Shown: piece by piece, positions 35,109 to 44,100 of the stretch
Numbering within the stretch: the stretch's first letter is position 1
Layout: every line of letters starts with the position of its first letter
Source: Levilactobacillus fuyuanensis
GTDB lineage: Bacteria > Bacillota > Bacilli > Lactobacillales > Lactobacillaceae
Assembly (NCBI RefSeq): GCF_003946395.1
Contig: NZ_RHNZ01000004.1
Location: 1 to 64,000 of the forward strand
Direction of reading: 5' to 3'
DNA: 64,000 bases
Notes under the pieces: generated by a model
What the model saw: only the letters and a program-made list of their open reading frames with translations
Databases searched by the model: none
Told to the model about the DNA's origin: nothing
Position numbers and translations under genes: made by a program

Positions 35109-35543
35109 TTATTTCGACTGATCGAATTTCTTAGCCCGGTTACTCCAGGTTTCCAGCTCGGTGAAGACTGTCTCGATATCAGCTTCCGGAGTATCTTCGA
35201 GGACTTGATCCCAGAGGGACTGTTTGACCTGGCGAATCGTCTTACAGGCGGCTAGTCCCTGGGGAGTAATGCTGACCCAAGTGGTGCGGTGGTCGGTGTC
35301 GTCAGGGGTTCTAGTAGTGTAGCCGGCCTTTTCGAGTCGGGTCATTTCACGACTGACTAGTCCTTTATTGATGGCGAGTTCGGTCGTAATCTGCTTGGCC
35401 GTAACCCGGTCGTGTTCGCTGATGAAGAGTAGAAAGTTTGCATTGGTACCGTTGATGTCGGGCAGCGTGATCTCGCGGTTCATGGCTGTCTGAAAGCGAC
35501 GGTGGAGTGCTCCAATAAATTTTCCAATTCTAACGATGTCCAA
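35109..35543 (-). CDS. MarR-family transcriptional regulator
   Basis: A 144-residue winged-helix protein. The DNA-binding unit is 'VTAKQITTELAINKGLVSREM', and 'DDTDHRTTWVSITPQG' is the wing. It starts with TTG eight bases after GGAGG. It faces away from a DUF2798-like membrane gene with about 110 bp between them, so it probably represses that gene and itself. Confidence 0.88.
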   Translation of the reverse strand: MDIVRIGKFIGALHRRFQTAMNREITLPDINGTNANFLLFISEHDRVTAKQITTELAINKGLVSREMTRLEKAGYTTRTPDDTDHRTTWVSITPQGLAACKTIRQVKQSLWDQVLEDTPEADIETVFTELETWSNRAKKFDQSK

Positions 35544-35585
35544 GACAACGGCCTCCTTTTTTATTCAGTATAGCATAGAATATGG

Positions 35586-35614
35586 TTGACAAATAAACTA
35601 AATGCGACTATTCT
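35586..35614 (+). promoter_or_regulatory. Promoter of the DUF2798-like gene
   Basis: TTGACA and TATTCT are 17 bases apart. It lies in the gap shared with the MarR gene, where an operator is expected. Confidence 0.7.
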
Positions 35615-35651
35615 GTAATAGTTGCTTTATCAACTATATGGAGGATCTAAC

Positions 35652-36122
35652 ATGACTTTTAAACAGCGATTGCTTTTTACTTTATTACTATGTACCGGTA
35701 TGGCGGGCAGTATGAGCTGGTTGGGAATGGCAGTTAACGCCGGTATTAATCTTACGATGTGGCGGGTGTACTTGCTGTCGATCGTTCCCACGATTATCTT
35801 CGCCTTTATCTTCAATCTCTTGATTGCCAGTACTCTAAGTACTTTGCTGATTAAATGGTGGACACGGGGGATGGCCAATGCAGACGCGATTCACCTCAAA
35901 GCCGGGACGATTCGGAGTTGGACGATGCTACTGGTAATGTGTTTTACCATGAGCACGCGCGCTTTGATCATGAATGGCACGCTGGGTCACATGACGGCGG
36001 TGCAGTTCATTCTCGGCTTCTTTGAGACGCTGACCTCAGCTTACTTTATCCGGGAACTCTTCATCATGCCGGCAGTTCGACGAATTATGGCGCGCACCCA
36101 CGGCACACTTAAGCGTGGATAG
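35652..36122 (+). CDS. Membrane protein, DUF2798-like
   Basis: The protein has 156 residues with four hydrophobic segments, in two similar halves. Each half has a short run such as 'NAGINLTMWRVYLLSIVPTI' typical of DUF2798 proteins. GGAGG precedes ATG 35652; an earlier in-frame start lacks a ribosome site. Divergence from MarR suggests an envelope-stress or drug-related role, but no function is known. Confidence 0.7.
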   Translation: MTFKQRLLFTLLLCTGMAGSMSWLGMAVNAGINLTMWRVYLLSIVPTIIFAFIFNLLIASTLSTLLIKWWTRGMANADAIHLKAGTIRSWTMLLVMCFTMSTRALIMNGTLGHMTAVQFILGFFETLTSAYFIRELFIMPAVRRIMARTHGTLKRG

Positions 36123-36188
36123 TTGGCAACACTTCGGAGTAGAGTGTTTCGAAAACAATCAAATTATCAAAAGGTACATGTAATACCA

Positions 36189-36240
36189 AAAAGTCCTCAA
36201 GATTGACTAGTTTAGCCATTCTTGAGGATCTTTAGTTTTT
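36189..36240 (+). terminator. Terminator after the DUF2798-like gene
   Basis: AAAGTCCTCAAGA pairs with TCTTGAGGATCTTT; a T-run follows at 36235-36240. Confidence 0.8.
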
Positions 36241-36259
36241 AAAAATAATTTCAGAGCAA

Positions 36260-36297
36260 CAAAATAGGACCGCGACGGTTGTCGTGGTCCTATTTTG
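36260..36297. terminator. Bidirectional terminator before pepO end
   Basis: CAAAATAGGACCGCGAC and GTCGTGGTCCTATTTTG pair almost perfectly over a four-base loop. It probably ends the convergent pepO transcript. The 100 bases up to the pepO stop hold no gene. Confidence 0.85.
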
Positions 36298-36396
36298 CTG
36301 GTGCATCTTTCACCTTTACAGAGACTTTACACACGGCTATCACTAGCTATGCTATAGTGATTGGTACAGACCAAATGATTAATTTAATTTCAAGGC

Positions 36397-38346
36397 TTAC
36401 CAGATCTTTACCCGGTCGGCCGGTGCCAAGTACATGTCGTCACCTGGTTGAACGTCGAAGGTGCTGTAGAAGTCAGCGAGGTTCTTGAGTTGAACGTTAG
36501 CCCGCAACTTGGCTGGCGCGTGCACGTCGATCGATAACAGCAGTTGCATGTATTCGGTCGTGGCCTTCATCCGCCAAACGTTGCCCCAGTTGATAAAGAA
36601 GGCCCGCAGGTCAACGTCATCTTCCGACTTAGCGGCTTCGAGCGCACAGCTTAAACCACCGGCATCGGCAATGTTTTCGGAAACGGTCAGCTTCCCGTTG
36701 ACCTTCTGGCCGGCGAAGTCGATGCCGTCAAATTCGTTGATCATCGATTTAGCCAGGTCTTGGAAGTGACTGAGATCGGCATCCGTCCACCAGTTGTTCA
36801 GGTTCCCAAACTCGTCGAATTGGGCCCCGTTGTTATCAAAGGCGTGGGAGATTTCGTGAGCGATTACGGCCCCGATTCCCCCATAGTTGGCGCTGCTAGA
36901 TTGTTCCAGGCTGTAGAATGGCTTCTGCAGGATGGCAGCGGGGAAGACGATTTCGTTGTTGGTCGGTGAGTAGTAAGCGTTGACCGTGTTGGCACTCATT
37001 TCCCACTTGTCACGATCGACGGGCTTGCCCCAGTGAGCGAAGTGGTCGGCGAGGACAATTTCGCTGAATCCCTGCAAGTTATCGAAGAGGGACTTGTTGG
37101 TGTCGACCTTGAACTTGGCGTAGAGTGGGTCGATTTTGTCGGGGTAGCCGACCTTGATCGTTAATTTTTGCAGCTTAACGACGGCCTTTTCACGCGTTGA
37201 TTGGCTGAGCCAGTCGTTGGTCTTCAGCCGGTTCTGGTAAACACCAGCCATCTTGACGACCATGTCGTGGACGTCTTGCTTTGCGGCTTCACCGAAGTAT
37301 TTGTGACCGTAGTAGTCCCCAACAACTTGGGAGAAACTTCCCATGGCCAGGTAATAAGCGGCCTTTTCTTGAGAGCGAGCTTCCTTCTTACCGGAAAGGG
37401 CGCGGCTGTAAGTGCCACCGACTTGACGATACTCTTCGGTCAGGAGGCCGGTTGCGTCAAAGGCGGTGTTGACCAGCATCCAACTCTTAACGGCGTCAAA
37501 GTTTGCTGGCGTCAAGATGTCGTTAACGGCATCGAAGAACTTCGGTTGTGGCAAGATCACCGTTTCAGGTGTGTCGTGTAACAGGTCAGTGATGGCCGCG
37601 GTCAGGTCAAGGGCGTTGACCTTGGCATCGACATCGGCTAACTTACGTGGGTTGTAAATCTTCACGTAGTCGGCTGCTTCTTCGGAGGACTTCACGTGTG
37701 GTGCGATTTGGGCATCGAAAGCCTTGGCTTGTTCGACGATTTCGGCAGCCTTGTCGCTGTCGTAGCCGAGCATTTCCAGGAGCTTCGTCGCCGTTTGCGT
37801 GAAGATTGGCATCAACTGCTTGGCAGCTGGATTGTCCTTACTATAGTAGGTTTTGTCGGGCAAGAAGAGGTCCGGTGCGTCCACGTACAGGGCGTACTGG
37901 CTGGTGTCCTTCATGTCGGGTTCCACACCCACGCCAATTGGCACGGGTAAGCCTAGACGGTGCCATTCGGCTAAATGAGCGCTGAGGTCATCAAAGTCCT
38001 TGAGCGCTTCGATCTTGGCCAACCATGGCTTGAGTGGGGCGGTACCGGTGGCTTCACGTTGGGCAAAGTCGCTGGTCATGCCATAGAGCTTCTTGAACTC
38101 CGCCATTTCGGGATTAGCCGGCGTCAATTTGCCCGCTAAGAGGTCACTGAAGTCGTGCATCAGGGTGTGCTCGATGTTGTCAGCTAGGTCCATGAAACCC
38201 CCAGTCGACGCGTGGTCACCGGGGATGGTGGCCTGAGCGGCCCACTTACCGTTGACGGCGTCGTAGAAGTCCTTGGTCAATAAGGATTCGTCCACTGGAA
38301 AGTCATCAGCGGAAGGTGCATCAGAAGCAAAACGATTAATACGCAT
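36397..38346 (-). CDS. pepO: Endopeptidase O, M13 family
   Basis: A 649-residue cytoplasmic zinc peptidase without signal peptide or membrane anchor, as usual for lactobacilli. The zinc site is 'HEISH' (His497, His501) with Glu557 and Asp561 in 'ENIADAGGL'. 'VNAYYSPTNNEIVFPA' is the substrate strand. It cuts oligopeptides that come from casein or other imported proteins. GGAGG precedes the ATG. Confidence 0.96.
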   Translation of the reverse strand: MRINRFASDAPSADDFPVDESLLTKDFYDAVNGKWAAQATIPGDHASTGGFMDLADNIEHTLMHDFSDLLAGKLTPANPEMAEFKKLYGMTSDFAQREATGTAPLKPWLAKIEALKDFDDLSAHLAEWHRLGLPVPIGVGVEPDMKDTSQYALYVDAPDLFLPDKTYYSKDNPAAKQLMPIFTQTATKLLEMLGYDSDKAAEIVEQAKAFDAQIAPHVKSSEEAADYVKIYNPRKLADVDAKVNALDLTAAITDLLHDTPETVILPQPKFFDAVNDILTPANFDAVKSWMLVNTAFDATGLLTEEYRQVGGTYSRALSGKKEARSQEKAAYYLAMGSFSQVVGDYYGHKYFGEAAKQDVHDMVVKMAGVYQNRLKTNDWLSQSTREKAVVKLQKLTIKVGYPDKIDPLYAKFKVDTNKSLFDNLQGFSEIVLADHFAHWGKPVDRDKWEMSANTVNAYYSPTNNEIVFPAAILQKPFYSLEQSSSANYGGIGAVIAHEISHAFDNNGAQFDEFGNLNNWWTDADLSHFQDLAKSMINEFDGIDFAGQKVNGKLTVSENIADAGGLSCALEAAKSEDDVDLRAFFINWGNVWRMKATTEYMQLLLSIDVHAPAKLRANVQLKNLADFYSTFDVQPGDDMYLAPADRVKIW

Positions 38347-38452
38347 AGGAAATCCTCCTTAAAAATAGTCATTAGTGACAGGTTAACCCATTTGCAGATA
38401 AAAGGGAATTGATTTTATCATAAATCTCTCATAAAGCCGATAAAAGGCAATA

Positions 38453-38489
38453 ATAACGGGGTCGGAACCCGTGGCTCTGACCCCGTTAT
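38453..38489 (-). terminator. Terminator after the second MarR gene
   Basis: ATAACGGGGTC pairs with GACCCCGTTAT; on the minus strand the tail is TTATTG. It lies between the MarR stop and the pepO start. The rest of 38347-38622 shows no gene. Confidence 0.65.
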
Positions 38490-38622
38490 CCCCTATTCCG
38501 ATGACGGAAACTGTATGCTTGTGGTAGCTCAAAGACTGTGTGGGTCTTAACGTAGCGGGCCGCTTTCCCCAATTGGAGCAGGTGACCACCGCGTTAATCG
38601 AAAGGTGACAGTGGCGGTGAGG

Positions 38623-39126
38623 CTATTCACCGCCGAGCGCCTTACGCTTTGCGTGCAGAATTGGCCGCTGGAACTTTGGCCGAGTCCGATCCCAAACCGC
38701 AATGTTTTGTTGGTACTGGGTGAAGAAGTCGGTGATATCTGCCGCAGTCAGACTGGTTGGAATCTGATTCCATGTCTCAGCACTTTGCAGGAAAGCCTGG
38801 CGAATGTCATGCTCCACGGTGGTCCCCTTATCGGTCAACCGCAGATACTTCACGCGGCGATCGTCCATCTTAGCTTCCTGTTCAACGAATCCGTCCAGTA
38901 GCAGGGCCCGTAACTTACGTGCCGCCGCCGAACGGGTGGTGCGCGTGGAATCTGCCAATTCACTGAGCGTAATGTTGCGTTGCTCATGAATTTGTTTCAG
39001 CAACAGATACTGTTCAAAACTAACCGAGTACTGACCGGTAATTTGTTCCGCCGCATTGATCAACACCCGAAAAATTTCCCGATATTGCCGTAGAAAATTT
39101 TCAAATACTCTTTCTTCGTTTTGCAT
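38623..39126 (-). CDS. MarR-family transcriptional regulator
   Basis: The protein has 167 residues. The helix-turn-helix 'ITLSELADSTRTTRSAAARK' and the wing 'MDDRRVKYLRLTDKG' are clear. GGGGGAG precedes the ATG. There is no obvious target gene next to it; its upstream neighbour is a family B repeat, so it may only control itself or act at a distance. Confidence 0.87.
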   Translation of the reverse strand: MQNEERVFENFLRQYREIFRVLINAAEQITGQYSVSFEQYLLLKQIHEQRNITLSELADSTRTTRSAAARKLRALLLDGFVEQEAKMDDRRVKYLRLTDKGTTVEHDIRQAFLQSAETWNQIPTSLTAADITDFFTQYQQNIAVWDRTRPKFQRPILHAKRKALGGE

Positions 39127-39360
39127 AATAACTCCCCCTTGAAAACGAATCTAGCCGGTTTAGTAAATTTTGACGCGCAAAATCACCGCACCTATTCACT
39201 ACCTCAGCATACCGTTATTATGCCGCCTGATTGCTAGGGATAAAAATGATTGCGCTTAGGGAGAAAGGGTTAGGACAATTCAGTTTGTTATCTGGTTCAG
39301 GGTATGCGCTAACTAACTTTATCCTAGTAACTTGTACTCGTGATTCTTGTGGGCAACTGT

Positions 39361-39550
39361 CGCCTGCGGTAGCCAAGGATTCCACCTGCTGTGGGGACCG
39401 GTCCAAGCCAAAGGACGGTCTTGGACCTCGACTTGAAACCTCGCCAAGACCGCGAGTTTCCAAGCTCGTCCCATGGCGTAAGAACGGGAAGAAGCGAACA
39501 CCCGTCCTAACGCCATCGACACGGCCGGTTACATCCTTGGCTACCTCCGT
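39361..39550 (+). repeat. Family B hairpin repeat, copy B4
   Basis: The best-paired copy: GGTAGCCAAGGAT at 39368-39380 and ATCCTTGGCTACC at 39533-39545 form a perfect 13-bp closing stem. Inside are GGTCCAAG/CTTGGACC, a GAAACCTCGC-type hairpin and GGCGTAAGAACGGG with CCCGTCCTAACGCC. This copy lies in a gap between two minus-strand genes and is not behind a gene on its own strand. Confidence 0.85.
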
Positions 39551-39602
39551 CTAAACGCGTCGTTCACACGAATTATCGGGGAGTTACTAGGACGTGGTGT
39601 GG

Positions 39603-39665
39603 GTGGCTGGTGTTTGTTTGGCTGTAGGCGGTCCCCATGGCAGACGGACCCCGACAGCCACAGGA
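39603..39665 (-). repeat. Partial or degenerate copy of repeat family B
   Basis: It contains GGCTGT and ACAGCC as closing arms and a GGCGGTCCCC block that matches the family B core read on the minus strand. Inner hairpins are missing. It lies behind the lipoprotein gene and its terminator, on the same strand. Confidence 0.6.
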
Positions 39666-39675
39666 AAACTCGCGC

Positions 39676-39706
39676 AAAAAAACTCAGCGGCAATATCCGC
39701 TGAGCT
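39676..39706 (-). terminator. Intrinsic terminator after the lipoprotein gene
   Basis: CTCAGCGG pairs with CCGCTGAG, and on the minus strand seven T follow. Confidence 0.9.
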
Positions 39707-39716
39707 TCATCGATCG

Positions 39717-40601
39717 TTATTTCGTCATGTAGATGTAGAGGTGATCTGTTGAGAAGCCGGTGTTGAAGCGGATACCGTTGGATTCGATGGTCTTGGTCGT
39801 CGTGGAAGAACTGTTCTTCTTGGCGTCCTTTAAGACCTTTTCAAACTTGTTGATGACGTACTTGGGCTTGGCGTTCAACGTGGTTCCCAGCAGGGCGAAG
39901 GTGGTTCCAAACTTCTTCTGACCGGTCTTGGTCTTCATCTGTTTGGTTGGTGTAATCATAGCTAAGCCCATCAGCTTACCATCTTGGACGTTGGCCCGTA
40001 CCGTGGTGTACTTGGTGTCGACCAGGTTCTTCACGCCGTCCTTAGTCGTCGTTGGCAGGAGGCTGTCCTTGGCCTTCTTCTTGGCCGTAGCCATTTCGGT
40101 TTGTAACTGCTTAGCAGCGGCCTGTTGCTTCTGTGCAGCCGCCGCGGCGGCCATGGGGTCGGTCTTGGCTAAAACTGCCAATTTCTTCTTAGTGGCTGCT
40201 TGGTTTTTTTGCGCGGTTTGGAGTTGCTTTTGTACCTTGGTTGGTAAGTAAGTGCCAATGACCATCTGGTTGTACTTGGCGGCGAGCTTCTTGTAGTTGC
40301 CCAGAGCCTTGACCTTCTTGACGGTGATCGTCTTCTTGGCGCTACCCGCAGTGATTTTAACGGTTTGGTCCTTAGTTGCGGCGGGGACTTGGAAGAAATA
40401 AGCACCACCGTTAGTCTTGACCGTTTGCTTCTTGCCATTGTCAATTTGGTAGCTCACATGTTTGGCGCCAGCCGTTCCTTTAACGACGGCGGTCAGTGCG
40501 GTTGGGCGATAAGTGTTCTTCTTCGTGGTGACTTTATTATTCGAGCAGCCAGCCAGGGTTAATGCAAGTAACCCCAGGGCACCCAACAAAAACTTCTTCA
40601 T
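39717..40601 (-). CDS. Lipoprotein of unknown function
   Basis: The precursor has 294 residues. The signal peptide ends in the lipobox 'LTLAGC', so Cys19 or so should be lipid-anchored on the outside of the membrane. After it comes a beta-rich region, then a Lys/Gln/Ala-rich likely coiled coil (about residues 115-190), then a mixed alpha-beta C-terminal domain. An ATG 14 bases upstream is also possible; the ribosome site AAGGA lies between the two options. No family is recognised. Confidence 0.78.
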   Translation of the reverse strand: MKKFLLGALGLLALTLAGCSNNKVTTKKNTYRPTALTAVVKGTAGAKHVSYQIDNGKKQTVKTNGGAYFFQVPAATKDQTVKITAGSAKKTITVKKVKALGNYKKLAAKYNQMVIGTYLPTKVQKQLQTAQKNQAATKKKLAVLAKTDPMAAAAAAQKQQAAAKQLQTEMATAKKKAKDSLLPTTTKDGVKNLVDTKYTTVRANVQDGKLMGLAMITPTKQMKTKTGQKKFGTTFALLGTTLNAKPKYVINKFEKVLKDAKKNSSSTTTKTIESNGIRFNTGFSTDHLYIYMTK

Positions 40602-40820
40602 TATTTTGGAAACCATCCTTCTATTATTAAGTCGTTTGATTAATCTTACCACAAACCGTAAGGAATGCCAGAATGAGAATCACCTAAACATTTGCCCAGA
40701 ACCCTAAAATTCTCGTGAAAATTTGTGCATTTACCTTTCCACGAGGCGTAATTATTGCTATGATAAAGGTGTTGAAAGCGATACCACATTGATGGTTTAA
40801 TATGGAAAGGACGGGATATC

Positions 40821-41246
40821 ATGTATGAACGGATCTTAGTACCAATGGATGGGAGCAAGAATGCCCACAAAGCACTAGTGGAGGCGACCAAATTGGCGCA
40901 AAAGCTTGGATCGAAATTGTTCATCGTTTCCGTCGCTAGTGATCAGACCTATGCCCACTACGGCGCGGAATTCGGCAGTGAAATTGTGACCCACTTCAAG
41001 GAAGCAGCTTCCAAGTTCTTGGATACCGCTGTTGAAGAAGTGAAGCAGGCGGGTGTGCCCGTTGAAACACGGTTCAAGACGGGGCTCCCAAAGCCAACGA
41101 TTGCCGTAACCTTGCCGGAAGAATTGAACACGGATCTGACGGTCATCGGCCGTTCCGGCTCGCACGGTTTAGGGCGTGCCATCATGGGTTCCACCACGAG
41201 CTACGTGGTTCACAATTCTAAATCAAGTGTATTGGTTGTAAATTAA
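40821..41246 (+). CDS. Universal stress protein, UspA family
   Basis: The protein has 141 residues. The N-terminus 'ILVPMDGSKNAHKAL' and the C-terminal 'GRSGSHGLGRAIMGSTTSY' give the ATP-binding Asp and the G-2x-G-9x-G-S motif. It is an ATP-binding Usp of the UspFG/MJ0577 type and acts as a cytoplasmic dimer. AAAGGA precedes the ATG. It is a single gene with its own weak terminator. Confidence 0.92.
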   Translation: MYERILVPMDGSKNAHKALVEATKLAQKLGSKLFIVSVASDQTYAHYGAEFGSEIVTHFKEAASKFLDTAVEEVKQAGVPVETRFKTGLPKPTIAVTLPEELNTDLTVIGRSGSHGLGRAIMGSTTSYVVHNSKSSVLVVN

Positions 41247-41255
41247 TAACGTTTT

Positions 41256-41288
41256 AGGGATCTGGCGACTGCTGGGTCTCTTTTCTTT
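41256..41288 (+). terminator. Terminator after uspA
   Basis: AGGGATC and GGTCTCT pair with two G-T pairs, and TTTTCTTTT follows. Confidence 0.6.
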
Positions 41289-41406
41289 TGGGGTTAACTT
41301 TGTTGGAATTTTAAATGAAAGATGACATTGGAGATTACGCAAAGAAGGGCAGAGAACTAGCGACATAATTGTCGGTGCGTTTGTCCTAACACTATGTAAA
41401 GTCGCA

Positions 41407-41579
41407 GGGCTGGTGAAAACGGGCTCAGCTGTGGGAATTATCTTAGCGGCGAGGGTCATGCCGGTTAGATAATTGGGTGGGGGTAAGACGCGGTTCTAAG
41501 CAGCTTACTCCCAAGCCTAAAGACCGCCTTATGGCTTTAGGCGTCCGCCCTCAGCGTCCCGGCCCATTTTCATCAGCCC
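41407..41579 (-). repeat. Family C hairpin repeat, copy C3
   Basis: Outer stem GGGCTGGTGAAAA with TTTTCATCAGCCC, inner stem AATTATCTTA with TTAGATAATT, and GCCTAAAG/CTTTAGGC around the conserved GACCGC loop. All three stems differ in sequence from C2 and C4 but still pair. On its own strand it lies behind a 38-residue gene and that gene's terminator. Confidence 0.85.
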
Positions 41580-41608
41580 GGAGGCACTGTCAAAGACAAG
41601 ACAAAAAT

Positions 41609-41641
41609 AAAACGCACTGACAATAAATGTCAGTGCGTTTT
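41609..41641 (-). terminator. Intrinsic terminator after the 38-residue gene
   Basis: AAAACGCACTGACA and TGTCAGTGCGTTTT form a 14-bp perfect stem; on the minus strand TTTTATTTTT follows. Confidence 0.92.
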
Positions 41642-41658
41642 ACGGTAAGGCGTCAGAT

Positions 41659-41775
41659 TTACTTTTTGTTCTTTAACCAACGTTGTAAGTCTGAAATTTC
41701 GTCGCGTCGCTTCCGGTCCTTTTTACGGTTAACCTTCCGACGACCTTGAACGCCATTTGGATGTGCTTTTCTCAT
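41659..41775 (-). CDS. Very small basic protein, 38 residues
   Basis: The product begins MRKAHPNGVQGRRKVNRKK and ends in 'RWLKNKK'. Nearly half the residues are Lys or Arg, so it probably binds RNA or ribosomes. GAGGG precedes the ATG at normal distance and a strong terminator follows the stop, so the gene looks real. I do not recognise the family. Confidence 0.72.
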   Translation of the reverse strand: MRKAHPNGVQGRRKVNRKKDRKRRDEISDLQRWLKNKK

Positions 41776-41999
41776 TGTAAAAACCCTCGCTTAATTAAAA
41801 TAACAATCGGGTATCATTCTATCGTTAATCCACACAAATTGCAAGGGCTGCCTGGGATTCTCCAGTAATTCACCCCCTGGTAGGGTTGCTAGAGCAGCGA
41901 TTCATGTGATTTGGTTAAAATTTTCATGGGGCAAAAAGTAACCCCACGGAAAGTGGTATATTGGATGCAACGCGTCAAAGGTTGGAAGGGACAGGGAAT

Positions 42000-43118
42000 A
42001 TGCAAGGCTTACTTAAGAAAAGAAAGGTCACCCTTGGATTGTGGCTAGTGGTGCTGCTGATCGGCAGTTTACTGGTATGGGGAACGCAACACGATGCCAG
42101 TCTCTACCGCGATCCCATCATGCAGGTAACGAGCGTCCAGAAGGGGCAGGCAACCAAAGAGGAAGATGACTTTCACAACGTGGATTACCAGACCAAACAG
42201 AAGCTGTCTGGCCGCATCCTGAATGGCAAGTACCGCGGGCAAAAGCTAACGGTCACCAATACTTATTCGCTGTCTGGGGCGATGGATCAACATTATCGCA
42301 AGGGCAGTCAGCTTTTCATCGTTGTTCACCAACACCGACACGGCCAGCTGACGGCTACGGCCAAGGACGCCAAGCGGGATACGGCGCTGATCTTCATGCT
42401 GTGGCTGGTCGTGGGCCTGCTACTACTGATCATGCAGTTCAGTGGCTTCATGGCGTTTCTCAGCGTGGCGCTCAACGGGGTGTTGTTCCTGATGGCCATC
42501 ATTTTAAACGGTTCAACGCAGGGGGCCCGGGTGCTGTGGATCTTTGGCAGTCTTGCCGTGGTTTTCGCGGCCCTGACCCTGTGGCTGGTCATCGGTGCTA
42601 ATCGACAGATGTTGATTACGCTGGCGACTACGTTAGGGGGGACGGCGCTGTCGATTATCGTGGCGTTACTGGTCTTTCATTTCACCCACGAGAAGGGGAT
42701 GTACTACGAGTCCATGCAGTACGTGACCCAACTTCCACGCCCGTTGTTCTTGGCCGAAACGTTGTTGGGGTCATTGGGAGCTGTCATGGATGAGTCGACC
42801 GATATTATTTCGTCGTTATTCGCTTTAAAACGGGAACGGCCCGAACTGTCGGCCACTCAAGTCTTCAAGTCCGGCCGACAGATTGGGAGTACCATCATGG
42901 GGCCACTGATCAACGTGCTCTTCTTCATCTTCGTGGCGGACACCTTTCCAATGGCGATGCTCTACTTGAAGAACGGCAATAGTTGGGGCTACACCTTCTC
43001 GATGAACATGTCGATGGGGGTCGTGCAAAGCCTGATCAGTGGGATCGGTATTGTGCTGGCCGTGCCGTTAGCGAGCTATCTAGCGAGTCGCTTCATGGAA
43101 AAGAAGGTGCGCGCATGA
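42000..43118 (+). CDS. YibE/F-family membrane protein, first of a pair
   Basis: The protein has 372 residues. One N-terminal helix is followed by an extracellular domain of about 100 residues, then seven or so helices with 'LGAVMDESTDIISSL', the YibE/F signature. ATG 42000 follows GGAAGGGA; a TTG 39 bases upstream is less likely. It overlaps the next gene by four bases (ATGA). Function is not established; related proteins may move small solutes. Confidence 0.85.
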   Translation: MQGLLKKRKVTLGLWLVVLLIGSLLVWGTQHDASLYRDPIMQVTSVQKGQATKEEDDFHNVDYQTKQKLSGRILNGKYRGQKLTVTNTYSLSGAMDQHYRKGSQLFIVVHQHRHGQLTATAKDAKRDTALIFMLWLVVGLLLLIMQFSGFMAFLSVALNGVLFLMAIILNGSTQGARVLWIFGSLAVVFAALTLWLVIGANRQMLITLATTLGGTALSIIVALLVFHFTHEKGMYYESMQYVTQLPRPLFLAETLLGSLGAVMDESTDIISSLFALKRERPELSATQVFKSGRQIGSTIMGPLINVLFFIFVADTFPMAMLYLKNGNSWGYTFSMNMSMGVVQSLISGIGIVLAVPLASYLASRFMEKKVRA

Positions 43119-43897
43119 GTACGATTAACGTTTTAGGCTTGGTCTTATTAGCTCTGATGGTGCTCGTCGGCGGCAAGGCGGGGTTCCAATCGTTTCTGGC
43201 ACTCCTCCTGAACTTCGGTTTACTCTTTCTGGCCATTGTACTGGTGGCTTTTCACTTTCCACCACTGCCCGTCACGCTGGTTGTAGGGGTGCTAGTTCTC
43301 GCGCTGACCATCTTCATGAGTAGTGGCGACGATCTGTCGAGTACCGTGGCGTTTCTGGCCTCAGCGGCCGTGCTGGTCATTCTTGTCTTACTGATTGTGC
43401 CGGTCGAGCACTGGGCGTTGGTCCAGGGGTTCGGTCCGGAAGATAGTGAGGACTTGGAGGGATTGTCCGTGCTGGTTGGCATTAATTTTGTGCAAGTCAC
43501 GACCGCCACGGCCATCCTGAGCACGCTGGGGGCTATTGCGGAGGCCGCTATGGCCATTTCAGCGGGACTCAGTGAAATCCTCGAGCAACACCCTAAAGTG
43601 TCCACCAGGGCGCTTTTAGGGGATGGTATTGCCGTGGGTAAGCAGATTATCGGGACCACCTTCAACACGCTGTTCTTTGGTTTCTTCGGGGGTTTTCTGG
43701 CGTTGTTTATCTGGTTCACGGGAGTTCACTACTCGTTTGGCGAGATTTTCAACGATAAAATCTTCGTGTCGGAGATCCTGATGATTCTCTTCGCTATGGT
43801 CAGTGTGATCCTGACGGTACCGATTACGACTTGGGTGATGACCCGAGCGGTTGCTGGTCAGCGGAAACGCGCGGCGAAGCAGATGAATGAAAAATAA
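43115..43897 (+). CDS. YibE/F-family membrane protein, second of a pair
   Basis: A 260-residue membrane protein with about seven helices. 'LGAIAEAAMAISAGLSEIL' corresponds to the signature region of the first protein. It lacks the extracellular N-terminal domain. Translational coupling through the ATGA overlap suggests that the two make one complex. Confidence 0.85.
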   Translation: MSTINVLGLVLLALMVLVGGKAGFQSFLALLLNFGLLFLAIVLVAFHFPPLPVTLVVGVLVLALTIFMSSGDDLSSTVAFLASAAVLVILVLLIVPVEHWALVQGFGPEDSEDLEGLSVLVGINFVQVTTATAILSTLGAIAEAAMAISAGLSEILEQHPKVSTRALLGDGIAVGKQIIGTTFNTLFFGFFGGFLALFIWFTGVHYSFGEIFNDKIFVSEILMILFAMVSVILTVPITTWVMTRAVAGQRKRAAKQMNEK

Positions 43898-43911
43898 CTG
43901 TCATTAAAAAT

Positions 43912-43975
43912 AGAGCCGGTTCTCGAAGGCTAAGCAGGAGTGCTTAGTTGACGGGAGCTGGCTCTTTTATTTTAA
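43912..43975 (+). terminator. Terminator after the YibE/F pair
   Basis: AGAGCCGGTTCTCG pairs with CGGGAGCTGGCTCT, with an inner GCTAAGC/GCTTAGT hairpin and a TTTTATTTT tail. The 125 bases to the next stop codon hold no gene. Confidence 0.8.
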
Positions 43976-44100
43976 AATAATTGATTAGTTTTCGGCAGAT
44001 AGGGGTATTGTTACAGATCATCAGAAAGTATTTTTAAGTCAGATCTGGCATAAACTAGCTGAAATGTTTTCGAATTATCAATGATACTGAGGGAAACCTG

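Noticed and set aside
41961-41999. TTG start giving the first YibE/F protein 13 more residues
   Set aside because: The extra residues are hydrophilic, and GGAAGGGA lies at the right distance before ATG 42000 instead.
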